From NCBI RefSeq assembly GCF_003013395.1, contig NZ_PXZM01000007.1:36153-100152 (forward strand): 64,000 bases of DNA, given 5' to 3'. Below, in pieces: positions 54,010 through 62,885 of this stretch; the stretch's first letter is position 1, and each line of letters starts with the position of its first letter. Position numbers and translations under genes: made by a program. The notes under the pieces were generated by a model that made no database searches, was not told where the DNA came from, and saw only the letters and a list, made by a program, of their open reading frames with translations. The DNA is from Brevibacillus fortis (GTDB taxonomy: Bacteria; Bacillota; Bacilli; Brevibacillales; Brevibacillaceae).

Positions 54010-54429
54010 ATGACAGCGGGACCGTATGAAAATCAGAAAGATATAGATCAGCATATCCAACGTATCTATTTAAAATTAGACAAATTCGATGAACGAATCG
54101 ATCAGCTTGAGGGACAAATGATTGTAGTCACGAAATGGTTGGAACGAATTGAACACCGATTGGGACGCATGGAGGATGTGCGTTATGATGTACTGCAAGT
54201 GTTGAACAAACTGCAGACTGAGTTTGAAATGAAAGTAGAGAAAACGGAAAAAGACAAAGATATTATCTTGCAATTGCTAAATAACGATAATCGGGACAAA
54301 GAATCACTCGCTCAGTATATGGAAGTAGAAAAAGACAGGAAGCAAGAACGCTTTTTACAGGTTTGGGCAGTTTTAGGTCCTGTCATCGCCTCCGTTCTCT
54401 CCTCTTTTTTCACCCGATTTTTTATGTAG
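54010..54429 (+). CDS. Coiled-coil protein with C-terminal membrane anchor
   Basis: 139 residues. Long charged helices with heptads (IYLKLDKFDERIDQLEGQMI, LERIEHRLGRMEDVRYDVLQ, then VEKTEKDKDIILQLL) end in one membrane helix (VWAVLGPVIASVLSSFF, ~120-136). GGGGGAG eight bases before ATG 54010. The layout resembles XhlA-type or tail-anchored proteins; no family is certain. Single gene. Confidence 0.65.
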   Translation: MTAGPYENQKDIDQHIQRIYLKLDKFDERIDQLEGQMIVVTKWLERIEHRLGRMEDVRYDVLQVLNKLQTEFEMKVEKTEKDKDIILQLLNNDNRDKESLAQYMEVEKDRKQERFLQVWAVLGPVIASVLSSFFTRFFM

Positions 54430-54538
54430 CGCATAATATGTTTAAAATGTGGAAAAGTTGTGTAATACGCTTTCCATTTTTCTACCGTAACTTCTTTCTA
54501 TACTTGGAGGGCAGATTATAGAAAGAGAGGATATCCAA

Positions 54539-55183
54539 GTGAAGAAGTTTGATATTTCCATGCTTTCGGTTGCCATATTATTAACGGGGTTAGCTGTTTT
54601 AGGGTTTTATCAATCGTGGGCAAAAGGTAATGACCCTGTATTGGTAACGGCCGGCAATACCTCCATTACACAAAATCAGCTTTACAGTGAAATGAAGAAA
54701 ATGTACGGAAAACAAATGATACATGAACTTGTTGCGGAAGCGTTGATCAAGCAGGAAGCCAAGGCGCAAAACGCCGTGGTGACGCAAGAAGATATGGATA
54801 AAGAGATTGATTCAATGAAACAACAGGTAGGTTCACCTGAGGCATTTCAAAACTACTTGAAAAGTATGGGAATGACTGAAGCTCAGCTGCGAGATAAGTT
54901 GAGCGTGCTCATGACACGGGATAAATTGCTGGATAAAGCATTCCCGGTCACCGAGGAGCAAGTCAAAACCTATTACGATACAAATAAAGAACAGCTGGGG
55001 TCACCGGCACCTGAGTTTGATAAAGTGAAAGACCAGATCAAGATGATGCTGACTGACCAAAATCGCAGTCAGAACTACGGTACCTGGTTAAACACGCTTC
55101 AGGAAAAACACAAAGTAGAATGGTTAGACCCTTCCTTTGACGATGCAGCATTGCCAGGTGATGAACAAACACCTGCTCCATAG
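54539..55183 (+). CDS. SurA/PrsA-like chaperone without the rotamase domain
   Basis: 214 residues from GTG. An N-terminal membrane anchor (~6-25, no lipobox Cys), then a SurA N-type helical chaperone domain: VLVTAGNTSITQNQLYSEMK, LVAEALIKQEAKAQNAVVTQ, LRDKLSVLMTRDKLLDKAF and VTEEQVKTYYDTNKEQ. Where PrsA/SurA place the ~100-residue parvulin rotamase, the sequence goes straight to the closing helix EFDKVKDQIKMMLTDQNRSQ. So it is a holdase-type chaperone only, outside the membrane. Single gene with a terminator. Confidence 0.75.
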   Translation: MKKFDISMLSVAILLTGLAVLGFYQSWAKGNDPVLVTAGNTSITQNQLYSEMKKMYGKQMIHELVAEALIKQEAKAQNAVVTQEDMDKEIDSMKQQVGSPEAFQNYLKSMGMTEAQLRDKLSVLMTRDKLLDKAFPVTEEQVKTYYDTNKEQLGSPAPEFDKVKDQIKMMLTDQNRSQNYGTWLNTLQEKHKVEWLDPSFDDAALPGDEQTPAP

Positions 55184-55199
55184 TGTAGAATATATACGC

Positions 55200-55238
55200 A
55201 AAGACCTTGTCCTCTTAAATGAGTGCGAGGTCTTTTTC
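55200..55238 (+). terminator. Terminator of the SurA-like gene
   Basis: AAAGACCT / AGGTCTTT around an imperfect loop, then TTTT. Confidence 0.65.
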
Positions 55239-55325
55239 TGTGAAAATGGTCATGATCGTTTTGTTTAGTAATGGGAGCAATCGGAAAAACTGTGTTCATA
55301 ATTGCCGATGTGAGGAGAAATCCGA

Positions 55326-56834
55326 ATGGCTCAGATTGGTTGCAGCTTAGACGACAACGTTCACTATGTAAAAGAATCGCTCGGATACAGCGATGACATT
55401 GTGATTCGAGAAGTAGTCATAAATAGCCTAGAACCTGTTCGGGCAGCTGTCCTTTATGCGGATGGCATGGTTGATTCGTACCTGGTACAAGCCGTATTAA
55501 TTGATAGTCTTTTATACAAGACGCGTTTGAAGGAATGGGCAGGGATACGCGAGGACGAGTTCATTCCCTTTTTAAAAGAGTCAGTCCTGACCGTAGGGGA
55601 CATGGGAGATTTATTTGATTTTCCCACATTGTTTACTGCATTGCTGTCTGGCTGTGTCATCATTCTCATGGATGGCTCCTCGCAAGGGATTCACGTCGGT
55701 TTGCAGGAATGGAAGGACAGAGGAGTTACTGAGCCGTCATCGCAAACAGTCATTCGTGGACCGCGGGAAAGCTTCACGGAGACACTTCGCACGAATATTA
55801 CGATGCTGCGGAGACGTATTTCCAGTGAAAAGCTGTGGATTGAAATCAACAGAATCGGCGAGGAAACCAAGACAGAAGTCGCGGTTGTGTATATGAAAGG
55901 GATTGTAGAAGAGGGGGTTGTAGAAGAAGTACGCAATAGACTGGATCGAATCAGCATCGATGGCATCATGGAAAGCGGAATGATTGAGGAACTGATCCAG
56001 GACGAAGCCTACACACCATTCCCCACCATCGCTAACTCGGAGCGCCCGGATGTGGTGGCCGCGAATCTATTAGAGGGACGCGTAGCGATTCTTGTAGATG
56101 GGACTCCCTTTGTTTTGACCGTGCCCTCTCTCTTTGTGGAGTTTTTTCATTCAGCGGAAGACTATTATCAGCGCTTTGATTTTAGTACGTTGATTCGCAT
56201 GCTGCGATTCGCCTGTTTTTTCATAGCATTGCTTGCTCCCTCCCTCTATATCGCTATTACGACCTTCCACCAAGAGATGCTCCCGACACAGCTGCTGATC
56301 AGCTTGGCGGCACAGCGGGAAGGAGTGCCATTTCCAGCCTTTATCGAGGCGATCATGATGGAAGTGGCTTTTGAGATATTGCGAGAGGCTGGAATCCGCA
56401 TGCCGCGCGCAGTAGGTCAAGCCATTTCCATCGTGGGAACGCTGGTCATCGGACAAGCAGCGGTGGAAGCGGGGATTGTTTCGGCAGCGATGGTCATTGT
56501 GGTCTCGATTACCGCAATATCCAGCTTTATTTTCCCAGCGAGCAACATGTCGATTACCGTGAGGATTCTTCGTTTTCCCCTGATGGTTCTGGCTGCTTCC
56601 TTTGGCATATACGGAGTCATTGTAGGGATGCTTGCCTTAGTGCTGCATTTATGCAGTCTGCGCTCATTTGGCGTACCGTATATGGAATCGTTTGCCCCGT
56701 TTTCTTTGAAAGAGCAAAGAGACACGATTCTTCGCTTGCCTCGTTGGGCCATGGACAAACGACCTGAATCGATTACCAAAAACAATCTGCGCCGCCAATC
56801 TAGAGGGATAAAGCCATTACCACCCCAGAAGTAA
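55326..56834 (+). CDS. GerA-family germinant receptor A subunit
   Basis: 502 residues. N-terminal soluble region (~1-290) with SLDDNVHYVKESLGYSDDIV, DRISIDGIMESGMIEELIQD and RPDVVAANLLEGRVAILVDG, then about five membrane helices (~295-470) with REGVPFPAFIEAIMMEVAFE and EAGIRMPRAVGQAISIVGTL, all typical of GerAA/SpoVAF-like proteins. It sits in the spore inner membrane and senses germinants with B and C subunits. GAGGAG before the ATG. C subunit gene follows after 36 bp; no B subunit gene lies between. Confidence 0.93.
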   Translation: MAQIGCSLDDNVHYVKESLGYSDDIVIREVVINSLEPVRAAVLYADGMVDSYLVQAVLIDSLLYKTRLKEWAGIREDEFIPFLKESVLTVGDMGDLFDFPTLFTALLSGCVIILMDGSSQGIHVGLQEWKDRGVTEPSSQTVIRGPRESFTETLRTNITMLRRRISSEKLWIEINRIGEETKTEVAVVYMKGIVEEGVVEEVRNRLDRISIDGIMESGMIEELIQDEAYTPFPTIANSERPDVVAANLLEGRVAILVDGTPFVLTVPSLFVEFFHSAEDYYQRFDFSTLIRMLRFACFFIALLAPSLYIAITTFHQEMLPTQLLISLAAQREGVPFPAFIEAIMMEVAFEILREAGIRMPRAVGQAISIVGTLVIGQAAVEAGIVSAAMVIVVSITAISSFIFPASNMSITVRILRFPLMVLAASFGIYGVIVGMLALVLHLCSLRSFGVPYMESFAPFSLKEQRDTILRLPRWAMDKRPESITKNNLRRQSRGIKPLPPQK

Positions 56835-56869
56835 GAGGCTTTTCACAGCATGTAAAGGAGTGGGCAGCA

Positions 56870-58051
56870 GTGAAAGGGATAAAAGTTCTTCTCTGCATCG
56901 TGCTCGTTATTATCCTAGCTGGTTGTTGGGATCGAAAAGAACTAAACGATTTGGCGATTGCTGTCGGGATCGGTATTGATAAAGTGCAAGGAGGCTATCA
57001 AGTTTCGGTCCAAGTAGTAGACCCGGCAGAGGTCGCAGCCAACAAAGGGAAGCCTGGACGTTCGCCCGTTACGCTCTTTACCATGAACGCTCCGACCATC
57101 TTTGAGGCTGTGCGTAAAATGACTACGGTATCTCCGCGTAAAATATACATGGCGCACACCAGGATGCTCATATTTGGCGAGGAAGTGGCCAGGGAAGGGA
57201 TCTCTCCAATCACTGATTTTGTCTCACGCGACCATGAGTTTCGAACTGATTTTTATATCGCCGTAGCTAGAGGAACAACGGCCCGCAATATCTTGAAAGT
57301 GATCACACCGCTTGAACAAATTCCTTCCACAGAAATGTTTGCTTCTTTGGAGACATCTTCCAAAGTATGGGCGCCTACCGCAGCAATTACGATGGATCAA
57401 TTGATTACCGACTTTACCAGCAAGGGAAAGCAAGCAGTATTGACAGGTATCCGCTTGTCTGGGCCAGGAAGTGAGGGAGACGAACGAAAAAATGTCGAAG
57501 AAATAGATACACCTGTCCTGCTTCAATACACGACATTGGCTACGTTCCGAGGAGACAAGCTGATTACATGGCTGAGTGAATCGGACAGCAAAGCATATAG
57601 TTACATTACAGGCAAAGTAAAAAGCACAGTTGGAAGCATGCCTTGCAAGGGGGGAGGACTCTTGACGATGGAAGTCATGCGCGCCGACGCTAAAATCGAG
57701 GCTACCATGAAAAATGGCACGCCTGAAATCATCGTTCACATCGGTTTGGAAAACGATATTGGGGAAGTGCAATGCAAGCTAGATCTGACAGAGAAGGATA
57801 CGATCAAGGAGCTGGAAAAAGAGTCGGAAAAATCAATGGAAGCATTGGCGACAAAAGCAATTGCCAATGCCAAAAAAAATGGAATAGACATATATGGATT
57901 CGGCGAAGCGATCCACCGAAAATACCCGAAAGTATGGAAGAAGATAGGGGACGATTGGGGAAAGGAATTTGCCAAGCTTCCTGTCCATGTCATAGCCAAT
58001 GTGAAAATCAGACGTTTAGGGACCATCAATAATGCGTTTGAAGAAAAATGA
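56870..58051 (+). CDS. GerC-family germinant receptor lipoprotein
   Basis: 393 residues from GTG with AAGGAG upstream. Lipoprotein signal with LAGCWDRKELNDLAIAVGIG (~17-36), where CWDxxEL is the GerC hallmark. Three-domain GerC body with VQVVDPAEVAANKG, PRKIYMAHTRMLIFGEE, EFRTDFYIAVARGTTARNIL and a C-terminal GFGEAIHRKYPKVWKK. C subunits are membrane-tethered outside the spore inner membrane and assemble with A and B subunits. Confidence 0.93.
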   Translation: MKGIKVLLCIVLVIILAGCWDRKELNDLAIAVGIGIDKVQGGYQVSVQVVDPAEVAANKGKPGRSPVTLFTMNAPTIFEAVRKMTTVSPRKIYMAHTRMLIFGEEVAREGISPITDFVSRDHEFRTDFYIAVARGTTARNILKVITPLEQIPSTEMFASLETSSKVWAPTAAITMDQLITDFTSKGKQAVLTGIRLSGPGSEGDERKNVEEIDTPVLLQYTTLATFRGDKLITWLSESDSKAYSYITGKVKSTVGSMPCKGGGLLTMEVMRADAKIEATMKNGTPEIIVHIGLENDIGEVQCKLDLTEKDTIKELEKESEKSMEALATKAIANAKKNGIDIYGFGEAIHRKYPKVWKKIGDDWGKEFAKLPVHVIANVKIRRLGTINNAFEEK

Positions 58052-58079
58052 CTGTGTAACAGAATCAGGGGGAGTTTGT

Positions 58080-58307
58080 ATGTCTACATTTGCTGTCATC
58101 GTTGTATCCATCATGGTTTGTGCATACGAGCTGCCCCGATTGATTCGGAAGCGGCAGCGCAAAGAGATCGCTGTCTTTCTTGGGGTGCTTGTCATCAGTG
58201 TGGGCTTGTACGCAGGAGCCGAAAAAGAGGTTGTCCCCAATCCTGTTTATTGGATGGAAATGGTTTACAAGCCGGTATACGATGGAGTCATGACATGGCT
58301 GAAGTAA
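58080..58307 (+). CDS. Small two-helix membrane protein, receptor D-type
   Basis: 75 residues from ATG 58080, GGGGGAG five bases upstream; the longer frame overlaps gerC. Two membrane helices (FAVIVVSIMVCAYELP ~4-19; VFLGVLVISVGLYAGA ~32-47) joined by a basic RLIRKRQRKEI loop. Small two-helix proteins encoded beside gerA operons (D proteins) are reported to modulate germination; this fits by position and size. The usual B permease is absent at this place. Confidence 0.65.
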   Translation: MSTFAVIVVSIMVCAYELPRLIRKRQRKEIAVFLGVLVISVGLYAGAEKEVVPNPVYWMEMVYKPVYDGVMTWLK

Positions 58308-58354
58308 GCGAGGGGCATACTGAGTACACCCCCAGTAAAGGAGAGTAAATAGAC

Positions 58355-58705
58355 GTGGACGGTCTTTTGATGAAGCTGCTTGTTAGTCCGGTGTTGGTCG
58401 TTTTGGCAGATGCTCTCTTTCCAGAAGTGAATTTCGCAAATCTATATCAGTCTGTCGGAGTCGGATTTGTCTTGGCAGTCGCCGGATATTTTTTAGATAG
58501 GGCGATTCTTACAGCAGGGAGTCTTTGGCTGACGACCATGTTTGACTTGATTATCGGCTTTTTGATCGTTTATGGAAGCATTGTGTTTTTGCCGACGGCT
58601 CAAATCGCTGCTATCGGGGCAGGCTTTGTTGCGATATTTTTTGGCGTAGCTGAATATATCCAACATGTTTGGCTGATACGCACAGGACGAACGGAAAGTG
58701 TATAG
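58355..58705 (+). CDS. DUF2512-family (YndM-like) membrane protein
   Basis: 116 residues from GTG, AAGGAGAG upstream. Four membrane helices with LLVSPVLVVLADALFPEV, VGFVLAVAGYFLDRAIL and LTTMFDLIIGFLIVYG, characteristic of the DUF2512/YndM family of small four-helix proteins found in spore formers. Function unknown. Fourth gene of the germination operon; a terminator follows. Confidence 0.8.
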   Translation: MDGLLMKLLVSPVLVVLADALFPEVNFANLYQSVGVGFVLAVAGYFLDRAILTAGSLWLTTMFDLIIGFLIVYGSIVFLPTAQIAAIGAGFVAIFFGVAEYIQHVWLIRTGRTESV

Positions 58706-58716
58706 TGTTCAACGTG

Positions 58717-58750
58717 CAAACACACTCCTTTCAGGGGTGTGTTCTTTTAT
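58717..58750 (+). terminator. Terminator of the germination operon
   Basis: AACACACTCC / GGGGTGTGTT then CTTTTAT. Confidence 0.75.
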
Positions 58751-58765
58751 GCATAAAACAAATCA

Positions 58766-59602
58766 TCACGATCGCTTTGTCACGATTCGTTCAATCCATG
58801 ACCACGGAAGCCAATTTTTTGCGGCGATCGTGAGTGCCACGCCTCGGCCAACCGGGTAGCGGAATCGTGGCTTGGGAGTGGTGGCAGCATGGACAATCGT
58901 TGAGATGACTGCGTCAGGTGCAGGTGCCTTTTCTATGATTGCATCTACGTGACGCATCAGTTGTTTCATTTGGGAGGCGTAAGGAGAGGCTTCATCAAGC
59001 TGTTTTTCTTGCATGCCTTTCTCCCAGATTGCTGTACGAAAGGAGCCGGGCTCAACAAGGACGACTTGGACCTGAAAGGGTAACATTTCAAGTCGAAGCG
59101 ATTCACTGAAGCCTTCGACTGCATGCTTGGATGCAGCATATGGGGAGAGACCGGGGAAACCAAATCGCCCACTGATGCTGCTTACGTTAATAATCCGTCC
59201 AGATTGTTGCTGCCGCATATAAGGCAAGACTGCCCGAGTGACATCAATCAGGCCGAACACATTGACATCAAACTGCTTACGCCATTCCTCAGAAGTGACT
59301 TCCTCAGCAAAGCCACCTAACGCATAGCCGGCATTGTTCAGCAAAAGATCAATACGTCCATGCCGTGCCAGGATAGAGGCAATCACTTCTCGAATTTGTT
59401 CCGGATGCGTAACATTAAGGGAAATGACTTCCAGATGTTCAGGATCTATTTGCAAGCTTGCAAATTTGTCAAGGGGGTCTCTTTTTGCTAGGTCACGCAT
59501 AGAAGCAATTACCTGAAAACCAGCCTTGACTAATGCGACTGATGCGTGCATGCCAAAGCCACTTGAGGTACCAGTGACTAGTGCAATCGGTCTTTTTTGC
59601 AT
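58766..59602 (-). CDS. Short-chain dehydrogenase/reductase
   Basis: 278 residues, classical SDR. Cofactor motif ALVTGTSSGFGMHASVALV (~8-26, TGxxxGxG), NNAGYALGG, catalytic Ser in INVSSISGRFG and YxxxK in SPYAASKHAVEGFSESLRLE (~153-172). NAD(P)-dependent oxidation or reduction of an unknown alcohol/ketone. AGGAGAA before the ATG. Transcribed away from the cta operon; its promoter region has tandem 12-bp repeats. Confidence 0.9.
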   Translation of the reverse strand: MQKRPIALVTGTSSGFGMHASVALVKAGFQVIASMRDLAKRDPLDKFASLQIDPEHLEVISLNVTHPEQIREVIASILARHGRIDLLLNNAGYALGGFAEEVTSEEWRKQFDVNVFGLIDVTRAVLPYMRQQQSGRIINVSSISGRFGFPGLSPYAASKHAVEGFSESLRLEMLPFQVQVVLVEPGSFRTAIWEKGMQEKQLDEASPYASQMKQLMRHVDAIIEKAPAPDAVISTIVHAATTPKPRFRYPVGRGVALTIAAKNWLPWSWIERIVTKRS

Positions 59603-59940
59603 AGAATTCTCCTATAAAATGGGTTATTAGGTAATCATTAACTTGAAAGTTCACAAATTTGTTCATAAATTTGTTAACAAAATCATAACAAATAGACTTT
59701 GTATTAAGGAAAATTTATGTATACTTAAATGGTTACCACGCTTGGGTAGAAGTGTGCAATACTGCCCCTTACTTTCCTGTTTGTTTTTGGAATGGCTGCT
59801 AATACTTTTCCCGTTTGGGCATTATAGATTGTGGAAAGTATTGAAGGCGATTTCTTAATGCAAATAGAAGAGTACGAAGACTTCTAGTTGTAGGGCGTGG
59901 CTAGAACGTTACCAACACGAAGAAAGAGGGGTTCATTGGT
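59603..59940. promoter_or_regulatory. Divergent promoter region between the SDR gene and ctaC
   Basis: 338 bp without a credible gene. TTCACAAATTTG (59650-59661) and TTCATAAATTTG (59662-59673) form a tandem near-identical repeat, followed by TTAACAAAATC. It is AT-rich, near the SDR start: a candidate operator. TATACT near 59722 may be a -10 toward ctaC. An ORF at 59643-59858 (71 codons) has no ribosome site and looks accidental. Confidence 0.5.
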
Positions 59941-60969
59941 ATGAAGGGTTGGCAACAGTATTGGCGTCAGCTTTCCCTATTTGGTTTGCTGGCGCTAGTG
60001 TTAACCGGGTGTGGCAGAGATGAGCTCTCAGCGCTCAAGCCCTCTGGTCCGGTAGCTGCGATGCAGTTTGACCTGATGAAGCTGTCCTCCGCTATCATGA
60101 TCGGCGTCTTCATTGTCGTTATGCTGATCTTTACGTACGTCCTTATCCGTTATCGTAAGCGTCCCGGACAGCAAGGTATTCCTAAGCAGGTCGAAGGAAA
60201 TCATGCACTTGAAATTCTTTGGACGGTAATTCCTTTCTTGCTCCTCATCATCATGGCGATTCCAACTGTTACTACCGGTTTCGCTCTGCACAAGGAGTAT
60301 CCAAAAGAGGAAGCAGTTCAAGTAAAGGTTACGGCTCACCAATTCTGGTGGGAATTCGAGTATCCTGATCTTGGAGTAGCGACTGCACAAGACTTGGTAT
60401 TGCCAGTAGGCAAAAAGGTTCAATTCGTATTAAGCGCATCTGATGTTAAGCACGCATTCTGGATTCCGGCGTTGGGCGGTAAAATTGACACGAACCCAGG
60501 GCAAGAAAACAAATTGTGGCTGCAAGCAGACAAGACAGGCATTTACTATGGTAAATGTGCGGAGCTCTGTGGAGCGTCCCATGCCTTGATGGACTTCAAG
60601 GTAGAAGTAATGGAACAAGCAGACTTTGACACTTGGGTAGCGAACATGAAGGGCGTTCAGGCAAAAGAACCTGTAACTGCAACTTCTCCATTGGCTGCAG
60701 AAGGTCAACAAATCTTCGATAAGAGCTGTTTGGGATGTCACGCTGTGGCAGGTAAAGGCGGTAAGATGGGTCCAAACCTGACTAACTTTGCAGATCGCGA
60801 ACGTGTAGCAGGTATCAAAGCGCATACGCCTGAAAACTTGGCAGAGTGGCTGAAAGATCCGCAAAAAATGAAGCCGGGCAATAAAATGCCTAACCTCAAC
60901 CTCGATGACAAGCAAGTGAAAGCGCTTGTAGAGTACATGGAAACATTGAGTGTAAGCGAGAAAAAGTAA
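59941..60969 (+). CDS. ctaC: Cytochrome c oxidase subunit II with fused cytochrome c (caa3 type)
   Basis: 342 residues. Lipoprotein signal ending LVLTGCGRDE (~18-27), two membrane helices (~45-70, ~92-114), cupredoxin with CuA motif KCAELCGASHALMDFKVEVM (His, two Cys, His, Met) and a C-terminal cytochrome c domain with SCLGCHAVAGKGG (CxxCH) and distal Met in KPGNKMPNL. The fused cytochrome makes this the caa3 oxidase. AAAGAGGGG before the ATG. First gene of ctaCDEF. Confidence 0.96.
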   Translation: MKGWQQYWRQLSLFGLLALVLTGCGRDELSALKPSGPVAAMQFDLMKLSSAIMIGVFIVVMLIFTYVLIRYRKRPGQQGIPKQVEGNHALEILWTVIPFLLLIIMAIPTVTTGFALHKEYPKEEAVQVKVTAHQFWWEFEYPDLGVATAQDLVLPVGKKVQFVLSASDVKHAFWIPALGGKIDTNPGQENKLWLQADKTGIYYGKCAELCGASHALMDFKVEVMEQADFDTWVANMKGVQAKEPVTATSPLAAEGQQIFDKSCLGCHAVAGKGGKMGPNLTNFADRERVAGIKAHTPENLAEWLKDPQKMKPGNKMPNLNLDDKQVKALVEYMETLSVSEKK

Positions 60970-61040
60970 AGTAAAACCTCATAAAACTTGTTGCATTGAC
61001 AATCGTCATAGGCAGTGACGCTTAAAAAGGAGGTAAACCC

Positions 61041-62885
61041 GTGTCTGCACATGCTTCTCATGCACCAAATCGCTCGGGGCTGTGGGATTATCTTACGACA
61101 GTAGACCATAAGAAAATTGCGATCCTGTATTTGATTGCTGGTGGAATTTTCTTCTTGGCCGGTGGTTTGGAAGCCCTGCTGATTCGTTTGCAGTTGATGT
61201 ACCCAGAGCTTGAACTGATTGGTGCCAAGACGTTTAACGAATTAATTACGATGCACGGCACTACGATGATTTTCTTGGCAGTTATGCCGATCATTTTTGC
61301 TTTGATGAACGCGATTGTTCCCCTTCAAATCGGTGCACGCGACGTAGCATTCCCGTTTGTTAACGCACTCGGATTCTGGCTATTTTTCTTCGGGGGAGTG
61401 CTACTGAACACAAGCTGGTTCTTGGGTGGCGCACCTGATGCTGGTTGGACTTCGTATACAACCTTGGCTTTAAATCAATACAGTGGAAGCGGCGTAGACT
61501 TCTACGTACTCGGTTTGCAAATTGCCGGTCTCGGAACGCTGATTGGTGGTATTAACTTCTTGGTTACTATCATCAACATGCGTGCTCCAGGTATGACATT
61601 CATGCGTATGCCAATGTTCACCTGGTCGTCCTTTATTACATCCGGTTTGATCCTCTTCGCATTCCCAGCGATTACGGTTGGTCTGGTTCTGCTGATGTTT
61701 GACCGTTTGTTCGGCGGAAACTTCTTCAATCCTGACGCGGGTGGTAACGTTGTCATTTGGGAGCACTTGTTCTGGATCTTCGGTCACCCCGAAGTATACA
61801 TTTTGATTCTCCCAGCATTCGGTATTATTTCTGAAGTGGTTTCTACCTTCTCAAGAAAGCGCCTGTTCGGTTACAGCTCCATGGTATTTGCAACTGCGCT
61901 GATCGGTTTCTTGGGCTTCATGGTGTGGGCTCACCACATGTTCACAACAGGTCTCGGTGCTATCGCCAACACACTGTTTGGACTTGCAACCATGTTGATT
62001 GCTGTTCCTACAGGTATCAAAATCTTTAACTGGCTGTTGACCATGTGGGGCGGTCAAATCCGCTTCCCTACCGCAAACCTGTTTGCAGTAGGCTTCATCC
62101 CAACATTTACAATCGGTGGTATGACAGGGGTTATGCTTGCGGTTCCGCCAGCTGACTACCAATACCATGACAGTTATTTCGTAGTAGCTCACTTCCACTA
62201 CGTTATCGTAGGGGGTCTCGTATTCGGTCTCTTCGCAGGTCTTTACTACTGGTGGCCGAAAATGTTCGGTAAAATGCTGAACGAAACAATCGGTAAATGG
62301 AACTTCTGGACGTTCTTCATTGGTTTCCACCTTACCTTCTTCCCGCAACACTTCCTGGGTCTGATGGGGATGCCGCGCCGCGTCTTTACATACCTCAAAG
62401 ATCAGAACCTGGATATGGGGAACTTTATCAGTACGATTGGTGCATTTGGAATGACGATCGGTACCATCCTATTCTTGATCAACGTAGTCGTTGCAGCGAA
62501 AAGCTCCAAGCGAGCTCCAGCAGATCCATGGGATGGACGTTCATTGGAGTGGGCAATTCCTTCGCCGCCTCCAGAATACAACTTCGTTCAAACCCCTCTC
62601 GTTCGCGGTTTGGATGCGTTGTGGGTGGAGAAAATGGCTGGTAACAAAGGCATGACGCCTGCGGAACCTCTTGGCGATATTCACATGCCATCGCCATCGT
62701 TCTTGCCATTCCTGATGTCTCTCGGTTTGTTCGTGGCAGGCTATGGCTTTATCTACCACAACTACGTGGTAGTCGTTATTGGAATGCTCTTTACACTGGG
62801 TTGCATGTTCACACGTTCTGTGAAAGACGATCCAGGTTATCACATTCACGAGGATGAACTTGAAGAGAAAGGGGTTAAGGCTTAA
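61041..62885 (+). CDS. ctaD: Cytochrome c oxidase subunit I (caa3 type)
   Basis: 614 residues from GTG with AAGGAGG upstream. Twelve or more membrane helices. Heme ligand helix ELITMHGTTMIFLAVMP (low-spin His), CuB/Tyr motif IFGHPEVYILILPAFGI (His-Glu-Tyr cross-link site), HH pair in WAHHMFTTG and heme a/a3 His in SYFVVAHFHYVIVGG. All proton-pump and metal ligands visible appear intact. Reduces oxygen and pumps protons. The C-terminal two helices extend it as in Bacillus CtaD. Confidence 0.97.
   Translation: MSAHASHAPNRSGLWDYLTTVDHKKIAILYLIAGGIFFLAGGLEALLIRLQLMYPELELIGAKTFNELITMHGTTMIFLAVMPIIFALMNAIVPLQIGARDVAFPFVNALGFWLFFFGGVLLNTSWFLGGAPDAGWTSYTTLALNQYSGSGVDFYVLGLQIAGLGTLIGGINFLVTIINMRAPGMTFMRMPMFTWSSFITSGLILFAFPAITVGLVLLMFDRLFGGNFFNPDAGGNVVIWEHLFWIFGHPEVYILILPAFGIISEVVSTFSRKRLFGYSSMVFATALIGFLGFMVWAHHMFTTGLGAIANTLFGLATMLIAVPTGIKIFNWLLTMWGGQIRFPTANLFAVGFIPTFTIGGMTGVMLAVPPADYQYHDSYFVVAHFHYVIVGGLVFGLFAGLYYWWPKMFGKMLNETIGKWNFWTFFIGFHLTFFPQHFLGLMGMPRRVFTYLKDQNLDMGNFISTIGAFGMTIGTILFLINVVVAAKSSKRAPADPWDGRSLEWAIPSPPPEYNFVQTPLVRGLDALWVEKMAGNKGMTPAEPLGDIHMPSPSFLPFLMSLGLFVAGYGFIYHNYVVVVIGMLFTLGCMFTRSVKDDPGYHIHEDELEEKGVKA

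Noticed and set aside
59643..59858. 71-codon rightward ORF
   Set aside because: No ribosome site, and the repeats and promoter-like sequences lie inside it; composition looks non-coding.
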